From Marinifilum breve (GTDB lineage Bacteria > Bacteroidota > Bacteroidia > Bacteroidales > Marinifilaceae), in assembly GCF_003202155.1 (NCBI RefSeq), contig NZ_QFLI01000002.1:310001-374000 (forward strand): 64,000 bases of DNA, in the 5' to 3' direction. The position numbers were made by a program, and so were the translations under genes. Below the pieces are notes generated by a model. It made no database searches and was not told where the DNA came from. It worked only from the letters and a program-made list of their open reading frames with translations. Numbering within the stretch: position 1 is the first letter of the stretch; each line of letters starts with the position of its first letter. Below are positions 16,487-25,700 of the stretch, piece after piece.

Positions 16487-18841
16487 ATGAAACAGTACAT
16501 TTTAACTCTGGCCGTATTAATACTAACGGCCCAATTTGCATTTTGTCAGAAAGATCACAGCGATGCTGTAATTGTTGGCCATGTAGTATGTAAGGGAGAA
16601 CACCTCCCGTTTGTTAATGTAGTTATTAAAGGAACAACCATTGGAACAACAACTGATGAAACAGGACATTACCGACTGGTGCATTTACCTGTTGGCAAAT
16701 TAACAGTTGTCGTTTCGGGAATTGGCTATAAAACCAGCGAGAAAGTGGTAAACACTGAGGCTGATAAAACCATTGAAGTAAAATTTGATATTGAAGAAGA
16801 TGCCCTGGGATTAGACGAGGTGGTAGTTACCGGCGATAAAGGTGCCAGCAAACGAACCGAATCACCGGTGATTGTAAGTTCCTTGTCTCCTGCACTATTT
16901 TCAGTTAGTCAGTCTGCTGTACTAAGCGAGAGCTTAAACTTTAGTCCTGGTTTGCGCATGGAAACCAATTGTCAGAATTGTGGTTTCAACCAGGTTCGTA
17001 TGAATGGTATGGAAGGACCATACTCCCAAATCCTAATCAACAGTCGACCTATTTTTAGTGGTTTGGCAGGTGTTTACGGATTAGAATTGATTCCTACCAA
17101 TATGATTGAAAAAGTAGAAGTTGTTCGCGGTGGTGGTTCTGCCCTTTACGGCAGCAATGCCATAGCAGGTACCATTAATATGATATTGAAAGATCCATTA
17201 ACCAACTCGTATGAATTGGGCGCAAGTACTAGCCTTATTGGTGTAGGTGTTGATGGCGCTGATGATCCAGCTGTCGATTACAATGTAAATTTTAATGCTT
17301 CTGTTGTATCAGATGATTACAAAACAGGCCTATCGGTTTATGGATTCTACCGCGATAAAGAAGCTTTTGATGCCAATGATGATGGTTTCTCTGAATCGAC
17401 TCAATTGGATAATACAACTGTAGGTACAAGATTTTTCCACCGTTTTGGTTTTAGAGGAAAACTCGCAGTTGACTTCTTCCACATTAACGAAGAAAGAAGA
17501 GGTGGAAACATGTTTAATTACCCAGCACATAGAGCTGATATTGCTGAGCAACTGGAGCACAAAATTACAACTACTGCAGTTAGCTACGATCAATTCTTTA
17601 GAGAAGAAGATAAATTATCCTTATACATATCAGGACAAAAGGTAGATAGAGCTTCCTACTATGGTGTAAATCAATCATTAGCAGACTATGGACAAACCGA
17701 TGATTTTACTTACAATGCAGGAGCACAATACAATGCTAAGTTCATGAATTCTTCTCTTGTATTTGGTATTGAGAATACACACTCAGCTCTTGAAGATGAG
17801 AAACTTGGATACTACGACAAAGAAAAAGATATTTATACTGAGAATACAACAGTATCTGATCAAACCAGTAATACAGTTGGTACATTCGCTCAATATACCT
17901 ATCAATTTGAAAAATTTAAATTATCCTTTGGTGGTCGATTCGATCATTACAGCATCAAAAACAAAGCTGAGGACCCTGATCATGCATTATCTGATAAATC
18001 AGGAAATGTATTTAGTCCAAGGGTAAATGTTTTATACGATGTTTTGCCTGAATTGCAATTTAGAGCTAGCTATTCTCAGGGTTATAGAGCACCTCAAATT
18101 TTTGATGAAGATTTACACATTGAAGCTTCACAAGCTCGCAGAGTGATTCATAAAAATAGTGCAGATCTGAAAAAAGAGACCAGTCATAGTTACATGTCTT
18201 CTTTGGATTACAACACCAAAATTGGCAATGTAAAAATAGGTCTTTTAGTAGAAGGATTTTACACACAATTGAACGATGCCTTCGTAAAAGAATCTTCTGA
18301 ACCTGACGAAAACAATGTGGTAACCCGATTGCGTAAAAATGCTGAAGATGGAGCTTCTGTATATGGTATTAATACTGAGTTAAACATCTTACCATCCAGA
18401 GATGTTTCTATTGTTGCAGGTTTTACTACGCAACGAAGCGAATATGAAAAAGCACAGGAATTCGATACCAAAAGCTTCTTAAGAACTCCAAACAACTATG
18501 GTTTCATTACTCTTGATTGGGATTTTGCAGGCAATTGGTGTTTAAATGCAACCGGTAATTATACTGGTAAAATGTATGTGCCTTATTACGGAAATACCAT
18601 TGCTGATCCTGTAGCTGGAGAATTGAGAAAGAGTTCATCATTCTTTGACTTGGGAACAAAAATTGAATATACCACACAATTAAATGGAGCAAGTGTAAAA
18701 TTCTGGGGAGGTGTTAAAAACATCTTTAACTCTTATCAAGATGATTTCGATAAGGGAAAAGATAGAGACCCTGCTTACATTTATGGTCCCGGCAATCCAC
18801 GAATTGTAAGCTTTGGTATTAAAATCGGAAATCTATTGTAA
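16487..18841 (+). CDS. TonB-dependent receptor, putative metal or metal-complex uptake
   Basis: A 784-residue receptor. It has a signal peptide (MKQYILTLAVLILTAQFAFC), a CarboxypepD_reg-like domain (about 27-110), then a plug with the unusual METNCQNCGFNQVRMNGMEG segment, VEVVRGGGSALYGSNAIAGT, and a barrel ending IVSFGIKIGNLL. The CQNC motif in the plug and a YRAP...NSADL pair in the barrel (about 535-565) recall heme and metal receptors. The His-rich small protein upstream supports metal handling, but the substrate is inferred. A strong terminator follows on the plus strand. Confidence 0.85.
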   Translation: MKQYILTLAVLILTAQFAFCQKDHSDAVIVGHVVCKGEHLPFVNVVIKGTTIGTTTDETGHYRLVHLPVGKLTVVVSGIGYKTSEKVVNTEADKTIEVKFDIEEDALGLDEVVVTGDKGASKRTESPVIVSSLSPALFSVSQSAVLSESLNFSPGLRMETNCQNCGFNQVRMNGMEGPYSQILINSRPIFSGLAGVYGLELIPTNMIEKVEVVRGGGSALYGSNAIAGTINMILKDPLTNSYELGASTSLIGVGVDGADDPAVDYNVNFNASVVSDDYKTGLSVYGFYRDKEAFDANDDGFSESTQLDNTTVGTRFFHRFGFRGKLAVDFFHINEERRGGNMFNYPAHRADIAEQLEHKITTTAVSYDQFFREEDKLSLYISGQKVDRASYYGVNQSLADYGQTDDFTYNAGAQYNAKFMNSSLVFGIENTHSALEDEKLGYYDKEKDIYTENTTVSDQTSNTVGTFAQYTYQFEKFKLSFGGRFDHYSIKNKAEDPDHALSDKSGNVFSPRVNVLYDVLPELQFRASYSQGYRAPQIFDEDLHIEASQARRVIHKNSADLKKETSHSYMSSLDYNTKIGNVKIGLLVEGFYTQLNDAFVKESSEPDENNVVTRLRKNAEDGASVYGINTELNILPSRDVSIVAGFTTQRSEYEKAQEFDTKSFLRTPNNYGFITLDWDFAGNWCLNATGNYTGKMYVPYYGNTIADPVAGELRKSSSFFDLGTKIEYTTQLNGASVKFWGGVKNIFNSYQDDFDKGKDRDPAYIYGPGNPRIVSFGIKIGNLL

Positions 18842-18869
18842 ATATATCATATCCGAACAAACTAAAAAT

Positions 18870-18895
18870 CCTCCTTTAGCAAGGAGGTTTTTTTT
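18870..18895 (+). terminator. terminator of the TonB receptor gene
   Basis: CCTCCTT, loop TAGC, AAGGAGG, then eight T on the plus strand, 29 bases after the stop codon. Confidence 0.85.
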
Positions 18896-19206
18896 ATATC
18901 AATAAGCAAACTTGTACCAATATTAAAGAATATGCAGCTTAGTTTAATATCATTATATATAGGCAACTCATTATGTATCGGGAAGCAAGTTAATTTACAT
19001 TCTTATAAAGATATCGTTACACTTTCAATAATAAAAACCAATGAACAACTACTATCTAACTAATAATTTGCTACTTACCACTACAATTTTCTCACAAAAA
19101 TAAATTATGCCCAATTTCATCAAGCATTTGTGTCTTATTTGGATACTGATTTTTGAAAATATGGATATCAAATTGAAATATAATCAGGCATATTTTTAAT
19201 TAAAAA

Positions 19207-19243
19207 AAGAGACAGGCAGCAATTACAATATCACCTATCTCTT
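19207..19243 (-). terminator. terminator of the hmu operon
   Basis: On the minus strand AAGAGATAGG pairs with CCTGTCTCTT (one G-U type mismatch, 17-base loop) and is followed by TTTTT. It lies 38 bases beyond the stop of the last operon gene. Confidence 0.75.
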
Positions 19244-19281
19244 CCTTAAATACCTGAAAATGACATATCAGATTTCAAGAC

Positions 19282-19608
19282 TCAATCTGGAATATAAATA
19301 ATTTCCCCGTTTTCCATTTGGTAGGCTGTACCAACTCTTTTCCCTTTATTGCCAGAACTCTTTTGCTCATCAGAGGCTTTATAGGTTTCTATTTTTTCTC
19401 CTTTTTTGGTAATAATTTCCATTTGCTCAGATCCAGGATTTTTTACCATGGTAAAATCTTCCTGCGAAAACATTTCAGTCATCTTATATCGAGCAACTAG
19501 GGCAACCATTAGGGCAAGAGCAAAAACCATAGCAACATCAAACAGGTTCGATACCGTAGCCATAGGATCTAAATCTTCCTGATCAAGAAAATTGCGTGAT
19601 CGTTTCAT
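19282..19608 (-). CDS. hmuV: DUF2149 protein, HmuV-like
   Basis: A 108-residue membrane protein with one helix. The segment DPMATVSNLFDVAMVFALAL (about 16-35) is the mark of DUF2149, followed by MVALVARYKMTEMF and a soluble beta-rich tail ending NGEIIYIPD. DUF2149 proteins resemble ExbD and are encoded beside MotA/TolQ/ExbB-type proteins. In Porphyromonas gingivalis the equivalent gene is the last of hmuYRSTUV. It probably forms an energy-coupling complex with the hmuU product to drive HmuR or HmuS. It is the last gene of the operon, separated from hmuU by a palindromic element. Confidence 0.85.
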   Translation of the reverse strand: MKRSRNFLDQEDLDPMATVSNLFDVAMVFALALMVALVARYKMTEMFSQEDFTMVKNPGSEQMEIITKKGEKIETYKASDEQKSSGNKGKRVGTAYQMENGEIIYIPD

Positions 19609-19633
19609 CCTTTTATTTTATTTGTTATTCTTG

Positions 19634-19707
19634 GATGGAACTTACCATGAATTAAATAATCATTTATACATGTGAGTTAATAATTATTTAATCATAGCCG
19701 TTTCATC
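19634..19707. repeat. palindromic intercistronic element, copy 2 of 3
   Basis: A 74-bp imperfect palindrome filling most of the gap between hmuU and hmuV, starting one base beyond the hmuU stop codon. It begins GATGGAACTTACCAT, has inner arms TTAAATAATCATT and AATAATTATTTAA, and ends CGTTTCATC. Its right 54 bases match copy 3 at 43 positions without gaps. Confidence 0.65.
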
Positions 19708-20304
19708 TTATTTCTTTGATAATTTTAACAATTCTACAACAAACTCCATATCGCTAATGTCGGATGCATACCAACGACGTTTTACCTGCATTACAACAAA
19801 TCCTACGGCTCCTGTTAGTAATCCTATTACTGTAGTTGCAAAAGCTACTTGCATGTTCAAAGCCATGGATTCAATATCACCAGAAGCTAAGCCTACCAAT
19901 GCTGGTCCCATAGGAATTAATGTTCCCATTAAACCCAATATTGGACCTAATTTTGCCAATGTCTGACTACCTGACAAATCCTTTTGACATGCCATTTCAA
20001 AGTCGTTTAAGATTTTATCGTAGTAAATATCCTTTGGATGTGATTTGATTAATTTCCCTAGATATATACTTAGTAGTAATTTGGTAGTTCCATTTATGTT
20101 CCCCAAAAGATCATCAACATTATCTTCATTCAAATTGTTGATTTTCTCCTTAAAAGTTTTGTTGAATTTTAGTTTTTGTATGTACATACCATAAAATAAT
20201 CCTACCAAAAGCAATGCTCTCAGAAAGAATATTAAAAGAAGTACAATTACCGGTATCAACAAGCCCGTTGAAATCCAGTATAAAAGATTCGTAATTTGAT
20301 CCAT
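19708..20304 (-). CDS. hmuU: MotA/TolQ/ExbB proton-channel protein, HmuU-like
   Basis: A 198-residue membrane protein with a first helix at about 10-40, a cytoplasmic loop, and two further helices in the MotA/TolQ/ExbB domain (LGPILGLMGTLIPMGPALVGL at about 119-139, split as LGPILGLMGTLIPMG and PALVGL; then MQVAFATTVIGLLTGAVGFV). The TLIPMGPAL and AFATTVIGL blocks are the family signature. It is expected to form a proton channel with the DUF2149 partner and energise heme uptake or HmuS. The gene starts 2 bases after hmuT. Confidence 0.85.
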   Translation of the reverse strand: MDQITNLLYWISTGLLIPVIVLLLIFFLRALLLVGLFYGMYIQKLKFNKTFKEKINNLNEDNVDDLLGNINGTTKLLLSIYLGKLIKSHPKDIYYDKILNDFEMACQKDLSGSQTLAKLGPILGLMGTLIPMGPALVGLASGDIESMALNMQVAFATTVIGLLTGAVGFVVMQVKRRWYASDISDMEFVVELLKLSKK

Positions 20305-20306
20305 TA

Positions 20307-21002
20307 TTATAGTTTTGATTTTATCAGTTTGTTCATTTTTCTATGGTGCAAATAAACACCAATCCTTCCCATAACAAGCAACAGAACTAACAGAACTGTT
20401 AATGGGATATAGTTCATCTCTCCAACAGATGAATTTACCGGTAAGGCAAAAAGTTTAACTGATATGACTACACTCAACACCAGCTGAAGGATATGAAGTA
20501 TGAACTTAAGTTCTAGTCTTAAATCATATTCAGGAATTAACCAGGAAATCAGTTTTATTAGTCCGAAAATAAACAAGGGAACAATAATAGCAATTAGCAC
20601 TGCCAGGAATTGAAAGTTTAAGCCATGAATAGTTATAAATACAATATTCTCTGCATAAAATAGTGCAGGTAATATTACTATACCCGGAAACAGCTTAAAA
20701 TATCGGAATATGGCAATTGTTCTTTCCTTATAGAAATCTCTTATCAGGAAAATGCAAAACAGTAAACCCATAATGCATTCTATAATTTGTAGGACTAAAA
20801 AATTTGAAACAATTTGCTGGTTATCGATTGTTGTTCTGAAACTGGTATAGCTTTGTTCAATTGCATAAGGATAGGCGAAATAAAAGCCCAATCCTAAAAC
20901 TGCAAGGATTACAAACTGCACCAACCACCTTTTTATTAAAGTGATATGCAATGCAAACGAGGCAAATGCCAGTATAAAAAGAAGAATAATTAATAATTGC
21001 AT
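20307..21002 (-). CDS. hmuT: polytopic membrane protein, HmuT-like
   Basis: A 231-residue protein with about seven hydrophobic helices: LLIILLFILAFASFALHITL, WLVQFVILAVLGLGFYFAY, FLVLQIIECIMGLLFCIFLI, IVILPALFYAENIVFITI, FLAVLIAIIVPLFIFGLI and others. No motif is recognised. The position between the CobN-like gene and the MotA/ExbB gene matches hmuT, the poorly characterised membrane protein of hmu operons, so the symbol rests on synteny. It starts 6 bases after the DUF438-type gene. Confidence 0.65.
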   Translation of the reverse strand: MQLLIILLFILAFASFALHITLIKRWLVQFVILAVLGLGFYFAYPYAIEQSYTSFRTTIDNQQIVSNFLVLQIIECIMGLLFCIFLIRDFYKERTIAIFRYFKLFPGIVILPALFYAENIVFITIHGLNFQFLAVLIAIIVPLFIFGLIKLISWLIPEYDLRLELKFILHILQLVLSVVISVKLFALPVNSSVGEMNYIPLTVLLVLLLVMGRIGVYLHHRKMNKLIKSKL

Positions 21003-21008
21003 ATTGAC

Positions 21009-22775
21009 TTATTTGTTTCTTTCAATTTCAGCATCCAATTTTTCAATTAGCTCATGGGTACTTATTCCTGCTCTTGATGCTACCATGTCCATCGTTGCAA
21101 CATTTTTCATGGTTTTAAACACAATTGCATTGTTCAATTTATTGAACATTGGATTTAGCTTAATGAGATACTCTTTAAGATAAGGATATGCTTTCAACAG
21201 TTTCCCTATTGTCATCTGTGGATTGATGTTTGAAGATGCTTCCTTTTGATGAGATGTATCAACTTCTTCTTTAGGACTATCCTCCCAATTCAAAAGTTTT
21301 TGTGAGCCAGTTAAACTTCTAATGCGAGTAACATCCTGCATCATTTCCAAAACACCTCTAAACTTCCCTTCATCATCGCGAACAGCGTTATAAATGATGT
21401 AAATGAATTTTCCACCTATTTCTAACCAAAATTCTGCTTTATCCTGCTTTCCTTCTCTGAATGCTTTAATAATCTCTTCTACAGTTTCAACACTTTCTCG
21501 TGGGTGACAATTTTGTACTTCTCTGCCAATTACACCAGCACTTCTTGGAAATACACGGTGCTTGGTATCGCTGTAAAATTTAACAATGTCATTCTCGTCA
21601 ACATATGATAGATCAACCTGTAGGTGTTTAAATATCAGATTTATCTGTTCAAGTTTTAGCTTGCCCATGCTAACATCTAGAACTTCATCATCAGTTTTGC
21701 TTGTTAATAAACCATGCTTATTCAAAACAGCAGACAAATCAGATATCAAATCATCTTTAGCAGATAATTCATCACTAGTTTTATTTTCAGAATTCTCAAC
21801 TCTAAATACAGGCGGATGATCAATGAGACAATAACCAATTTCATCATCACTTTTTCTCATTGCAGCAAATTCAGCTTCCGGTATAAGTTCTAGGGATGTT
21901 GGATAGAGAATTTCCCTTTCTTTCAGCAAAATATCTTTAACCAGAAAAATTACATTTTCCTGAGCTTTAAGGAATTCCTGATCTTTATCATCATTTAAAA
22001 GAATGAAAGCATCTTTTATGGCATCACGAACATTATTATCAAAAGTCCACATTACTTTCGAAGGTCTATCAAAACCTTTTTGCTCTAAGGCAGAAAATAA
22101 TTGATTCTGCTTTCTGCTAAAATGAACATTTATTTGGCTTAGCTTTTCATATAATACCAGCCAAGGATTTTTTGCAAATTTCACCTTTAACTGCTCTTCC
22201 ATCTTTACAAGAATGCCATCTAATGCTTCAGCCTCCTTTAAGTATGTATTAATTGGATGTCCTTCTGGCAAATTCAAATCTTCACGAACTAATACATCAC
22301 TAAATATTTCGATGATATCATCCATTTTTTCAGTCATCAAATCATCATCAATTCCATGATTTAGCATATGTTGTTCGCCATAAGCAAACTCCTCAGGTGT
22401 TATCGAGTCAAAATTCTCATTTATGATTTTCTTTGCCGCTTCAGGTTTTAATTCACCTCTAAAAACTTGAAGTTTTATATCCATTATTTTTTGCAACTTT
22501 TCATCATCCAAACTTAAATGTTGCTTCATCTTCAAATCTTTCTTTATTTCTTTTGGAAAAAACCAAACATGAAATTCTTCTTCTCCAATTTTGTCAAGAT
22601 GCTTGTCGAAACCACGTTTCTCCATCATTTTATAAAGAGGAAAAGGTTCAAACTCCTTAATGACACATATTCCTTCACCTTCATTTATTTCTTCGAGAGC
22701 ATTTAAAACACAATCTTTAAATTCTTCTGTCTGCCCTCTTCCATCAAGTATTTTGTAATTAATTTTCCTCTTCAT
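21009..22775 (-). CDS. DUF2249-DUF438-hemerythrin-like-PAS-DUF1858 protein
   Basis: A 588-residue soluble multidomain protein. Domains in order: DUF2249 (about 1-75, ILDGRGQ... FHVWFFPKE); DUF438 (about 80-150, EKLQKIMDIKLQVFRGELKP); a hemerythrin-like four-helix domain (about 165-330, GHPINTYLKEAEALD and LLKEREILYPTSLEL); PAS (about 380-480, HRVFPRSAGVIGREVQNCHP and FRGVLEMMQDVTRIRSL); and DUF1858 (about 525-585, MTIGKLLKAYPYLKEYLI). Such proteins are linked to O2, NO or redox responses. Its place between hmuS and hmuT suggests a cytoplasmic heme or iron/oxygen sensor, or a heme acceptor after dechelation; that is inference. It is not part of the P. gingivalis hmu operon. Confidence 0.8.
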   Translation of the reverse strand: MKRKINYKILDGRGQTEEFKDCVLNALEEINEGEGICVIKEFEPFPLYKMMEKRGFDKHLDKIGEEEFHVWFFPKEIKKDLKMKQHLSLDDEKLQKIMDIKLQVFRGELKPEAAKKIINENFDSITPEEFAYGEQHMLNHGIDDDLMTEKMDDIIEIFSDVLVREDLNLPEGHPINTYLKEAEALDGILVKMEEQLKVKFAKNPWLVLYEKLSQINVHFSRKQNQLFSALEQKGFDRPSKVMWTFDNNVRDAIKDAFILLNDDKDQEFLKAQENVIFLVKDILLKEREILYPTSLELIPEAEFAAMRKSDDEIGYCLIDHPPVFRVENSENKTSDELSAKDDLISDLSAVLNKHGLLTSKTDDEVLDVSMGKLKLEQINLIFKHLQVDLSYVDENDIVKFYSDTKHRVFPRSAGVIGREVQNCHPRESVETVEEIIKAFREGKQDKAEFWLEIGGKFIYIIYNAVRDDEGKFRGVLEMMQDVTRIRSLTGSQKLLNWEDSPKEEVDTSHQKEASSNINPQMTIGKLLKAYPYLKEYLIKLNPMFNKLNNAIVFKTMKNVATMDMVASRAGISTHELIEKLDAEIERNK

Positions 22776-22791
22776 AATCTTTTTTTTAGAA

Positions 22792-25700
22792 TTAGTCTAA
22801 TTTACGTCTTCTGACAATAAATACAGCTATCATTGCTAAAATAAATCCAATGGCTCCATAAACAACGAGTTTGTTTATTTTAAAGCTATCTTGTTTATCG
22901 CTTAATGGATTAATTTTTTCCTCTTTTTTAAGAACAACATTGTCTTTCGACTCAGATTTTGCAACTTCTCTTACATTATTAATCTCTTTGTTGTACGACT
23001 CAGACAAATCAGAATCAACTTGCTGACTAATAAAGTTTCTTAGCTTTTGGTTGTCACAAACGAATCCACTACATCCAGCTTCGTGTTCTTTTACCAATTC
23101 TGTATGTAATTTTGCGATTGCATCTATCTGTTCCTGACTGGCTTTCCACATGCCCTTACGAACTGTTTCGAGCATAATAGCTGTCATTTCCTGTAAGGCA
23201 TAAGGATTTTCTCTCTTGAAAAACTCATGCACATTTAAATTCTGCTTGTCTTGTACGTAAGTTTCGTACAGTTCATCCCACAAGCGGTTTTCAATTGCCG
23301 TAGGTTTCATAACATTCCATCCGAATGTGTTTCTGAAGGTTTCTGCAAATGATTCTGCTGAAGAAGCTCCACCTTTCATGTATTCTTTAATGTATCTTGG
23401 ATTCAAAAGAGTTGTTCGACTTTCTACCCATATTGCTTCCTTTAAACCTTGTACACGTGGATTCGATGAATTTCTAAAATCGTTGAAATAGGATTCAGGA
23501 TCTTTACCTGTAACCTCTTTAACTGCAAGGTTCAATCCTCCCATAAATTCATACACATGATCCAGGCTTAAAGCACCCCAAGTGTTGCTTTGGCGTGGTT
23601 GAACAACGGCATCGGTATTTAACAGTGCTGCCTCAAATACTCCTTTTCCAAAATCACCCCAGCTTTCTTCACTACCATAAGTTGCTCCCATATTATTGAT
23701 ATAGGTTTGAGCTACTACCTTGGTACTGTCCCAACGATCGCTACTTTCAACCATCCCCATGATTCCAGTTCCATAGTTGCCATTAACACCACCAAAAATT
23801 CTTTGTTTAGATAATTCACGTGCTTCTTTTGGTGAAAATCCTTTTTCTACCAATAGTTTTTCGGCCGCCAATATACCTTCAGATACGAAATTATTATCCT
23901 CTTCATTGGCCTCTGCTACCATAGCAATTGCCTTATTAATCAAGAACAATCTGGAAGCTGCTAAGTCCCTTAACTGTCCAGATGTCTGAACCACAGCATC
24001 TATTCGTGGTCTTCCTAATTCTTTAGCAGGAATCAGACGTACATTTTTCACTCTTCCAAATGGATCCCAAACTGGCTCTGCTCCTAAGAAGTATAAAATC
24101 TGAGCTATGGTTGTTCCTTCTGTTTCGATATAACTAGCCGACCACAAAGTGAAGCTGATTTTCTTTGGATATGCACCATCATTCTTTTCACGATAGTTTT
24201 CAATAAGACTGTTTGCCAGTTTTTTACCAACTTCCCAAGCTTCTTTTGAAGGTGTATGTTCTGCACTTACTGCATAAAGATTTCGACCTGTAGCCACTGT
24301 TGCAGAGTTTGTCACAGGATCACCACCCGGACTTGGAGGTGTATAGCCACCTTTTAATGAATTCACAATTGCTCGCAATTCATATTCAGGACTCATTTCT
24401 AAACTCTCTCGCTTTGCAAGAACCGATTTTACACTATTTTCCAATTCACCTACGGCATTGGTAAAATTCTTCTCTCTCGTAGTTAATGTCGCCCATCTAT
24501 CTGCGTTTAAAGTAATTAAACCATTTAATTTTTCATTGATGAAAGATTTTAATTTTACAGCACTCGGATCTGAATTGTTCTTTAGAAGTTCTGATAGCAC
24601 TTTCGATTTTTCATGATAAAAATTCAAAATATGCTTATTGCCTTCTAATCTTCCTAATGATGATTTTTTAATTGTCTCTTCGTTTAAATCACAAACCGAC
24701 ATCATTTGGACAGAAAGAGCTCTTGCCAGTAGTTGTGCATTTTGCTTTTTTCTTTCTTCTTCTACTTCCTTTAACAAATTCTTATCATCCAAATACTGAA
24801 TTGCAAGTTTGCGCAACTCCTCTTTTTGCATCAAATGCAGAACTGGTTTAACCGCTGAATCATTTGCCATTTTCAATGCCTTTTCCATTGCAGGAATCAT
24901 TTTAGCCATTTTCTTGATTCTAGCAGCTTTCGAAGGATCAAACATTCCCATTGTTTTCTCATATTCCTTCTCAGATTTTTGCTTATTCAGGAAAGCCGTT
25001 TTCTCAGCATTAGGTAATATTTTTATTATCAATTCACGAACTTGTTTCTTTTCTTCTTCACTGACATCTTCATTATCTTGCTGCATAACTGCATGAGGAT
25101 GTCTTCTCTTTTTGCCATGAGAATTTCCATTTCTTTTCTTCCAGGCCGATGCTCTATCAATATCAGCTTTACTAATTATTTTGCTTAAATACTGATCGGC
25201 ATTCTTCAACTTTAAGATTGTTTGTAAATGCTTTTTAGCAGGAAGTAAATATTTGTTATTAAAAAATGCTTTATTGTCTATTTCCGATCTTAATATTTTT
25301 CCATTAACAATATCAATTTCAGCCATATTGTAAGCCAAAACATCCTCATACATCAAGCGAATGGTTTCATCTAATTTTGCCTCGGTATATGGTACATTCA
25401 TGGTGTATAAACCGCCTGTTATCTTCTCATGTTCAATTTCTTCAAGATAATTGGCAATATCCATCATTTGTTCTGGAGTGTAAACAGTCGTAAGTGTCGA
25501 ATCTAAATCCAAATCTTTGTGCAATCCTGTTTGAATCAGAAGTTTTTTAATAGCAACAGCATATTCCTTTTTCAACGAACCTTCGGCTTGTTCGTAATTC
25601 AACATTTTTTTACGAATATCGTCTTTCTCCTTATTGGCTTTGGCTTCGATAAAGGGAGGAGTTAGGTATGTCTGCAAAACACCGTAACTTCTACGTTTTG

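Larger units (their letters stand above)
18842..19281. other. 440-bp convergent gap
   Basis: This separates the plus-strand TonB receptor from the end of the minus-strand hmu operon. It holds one terminator for each side (18870-18895 and 19207-19243). The AT-rich sequence between them has no ORF or repeat that I could support. Confidence 0.6.
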
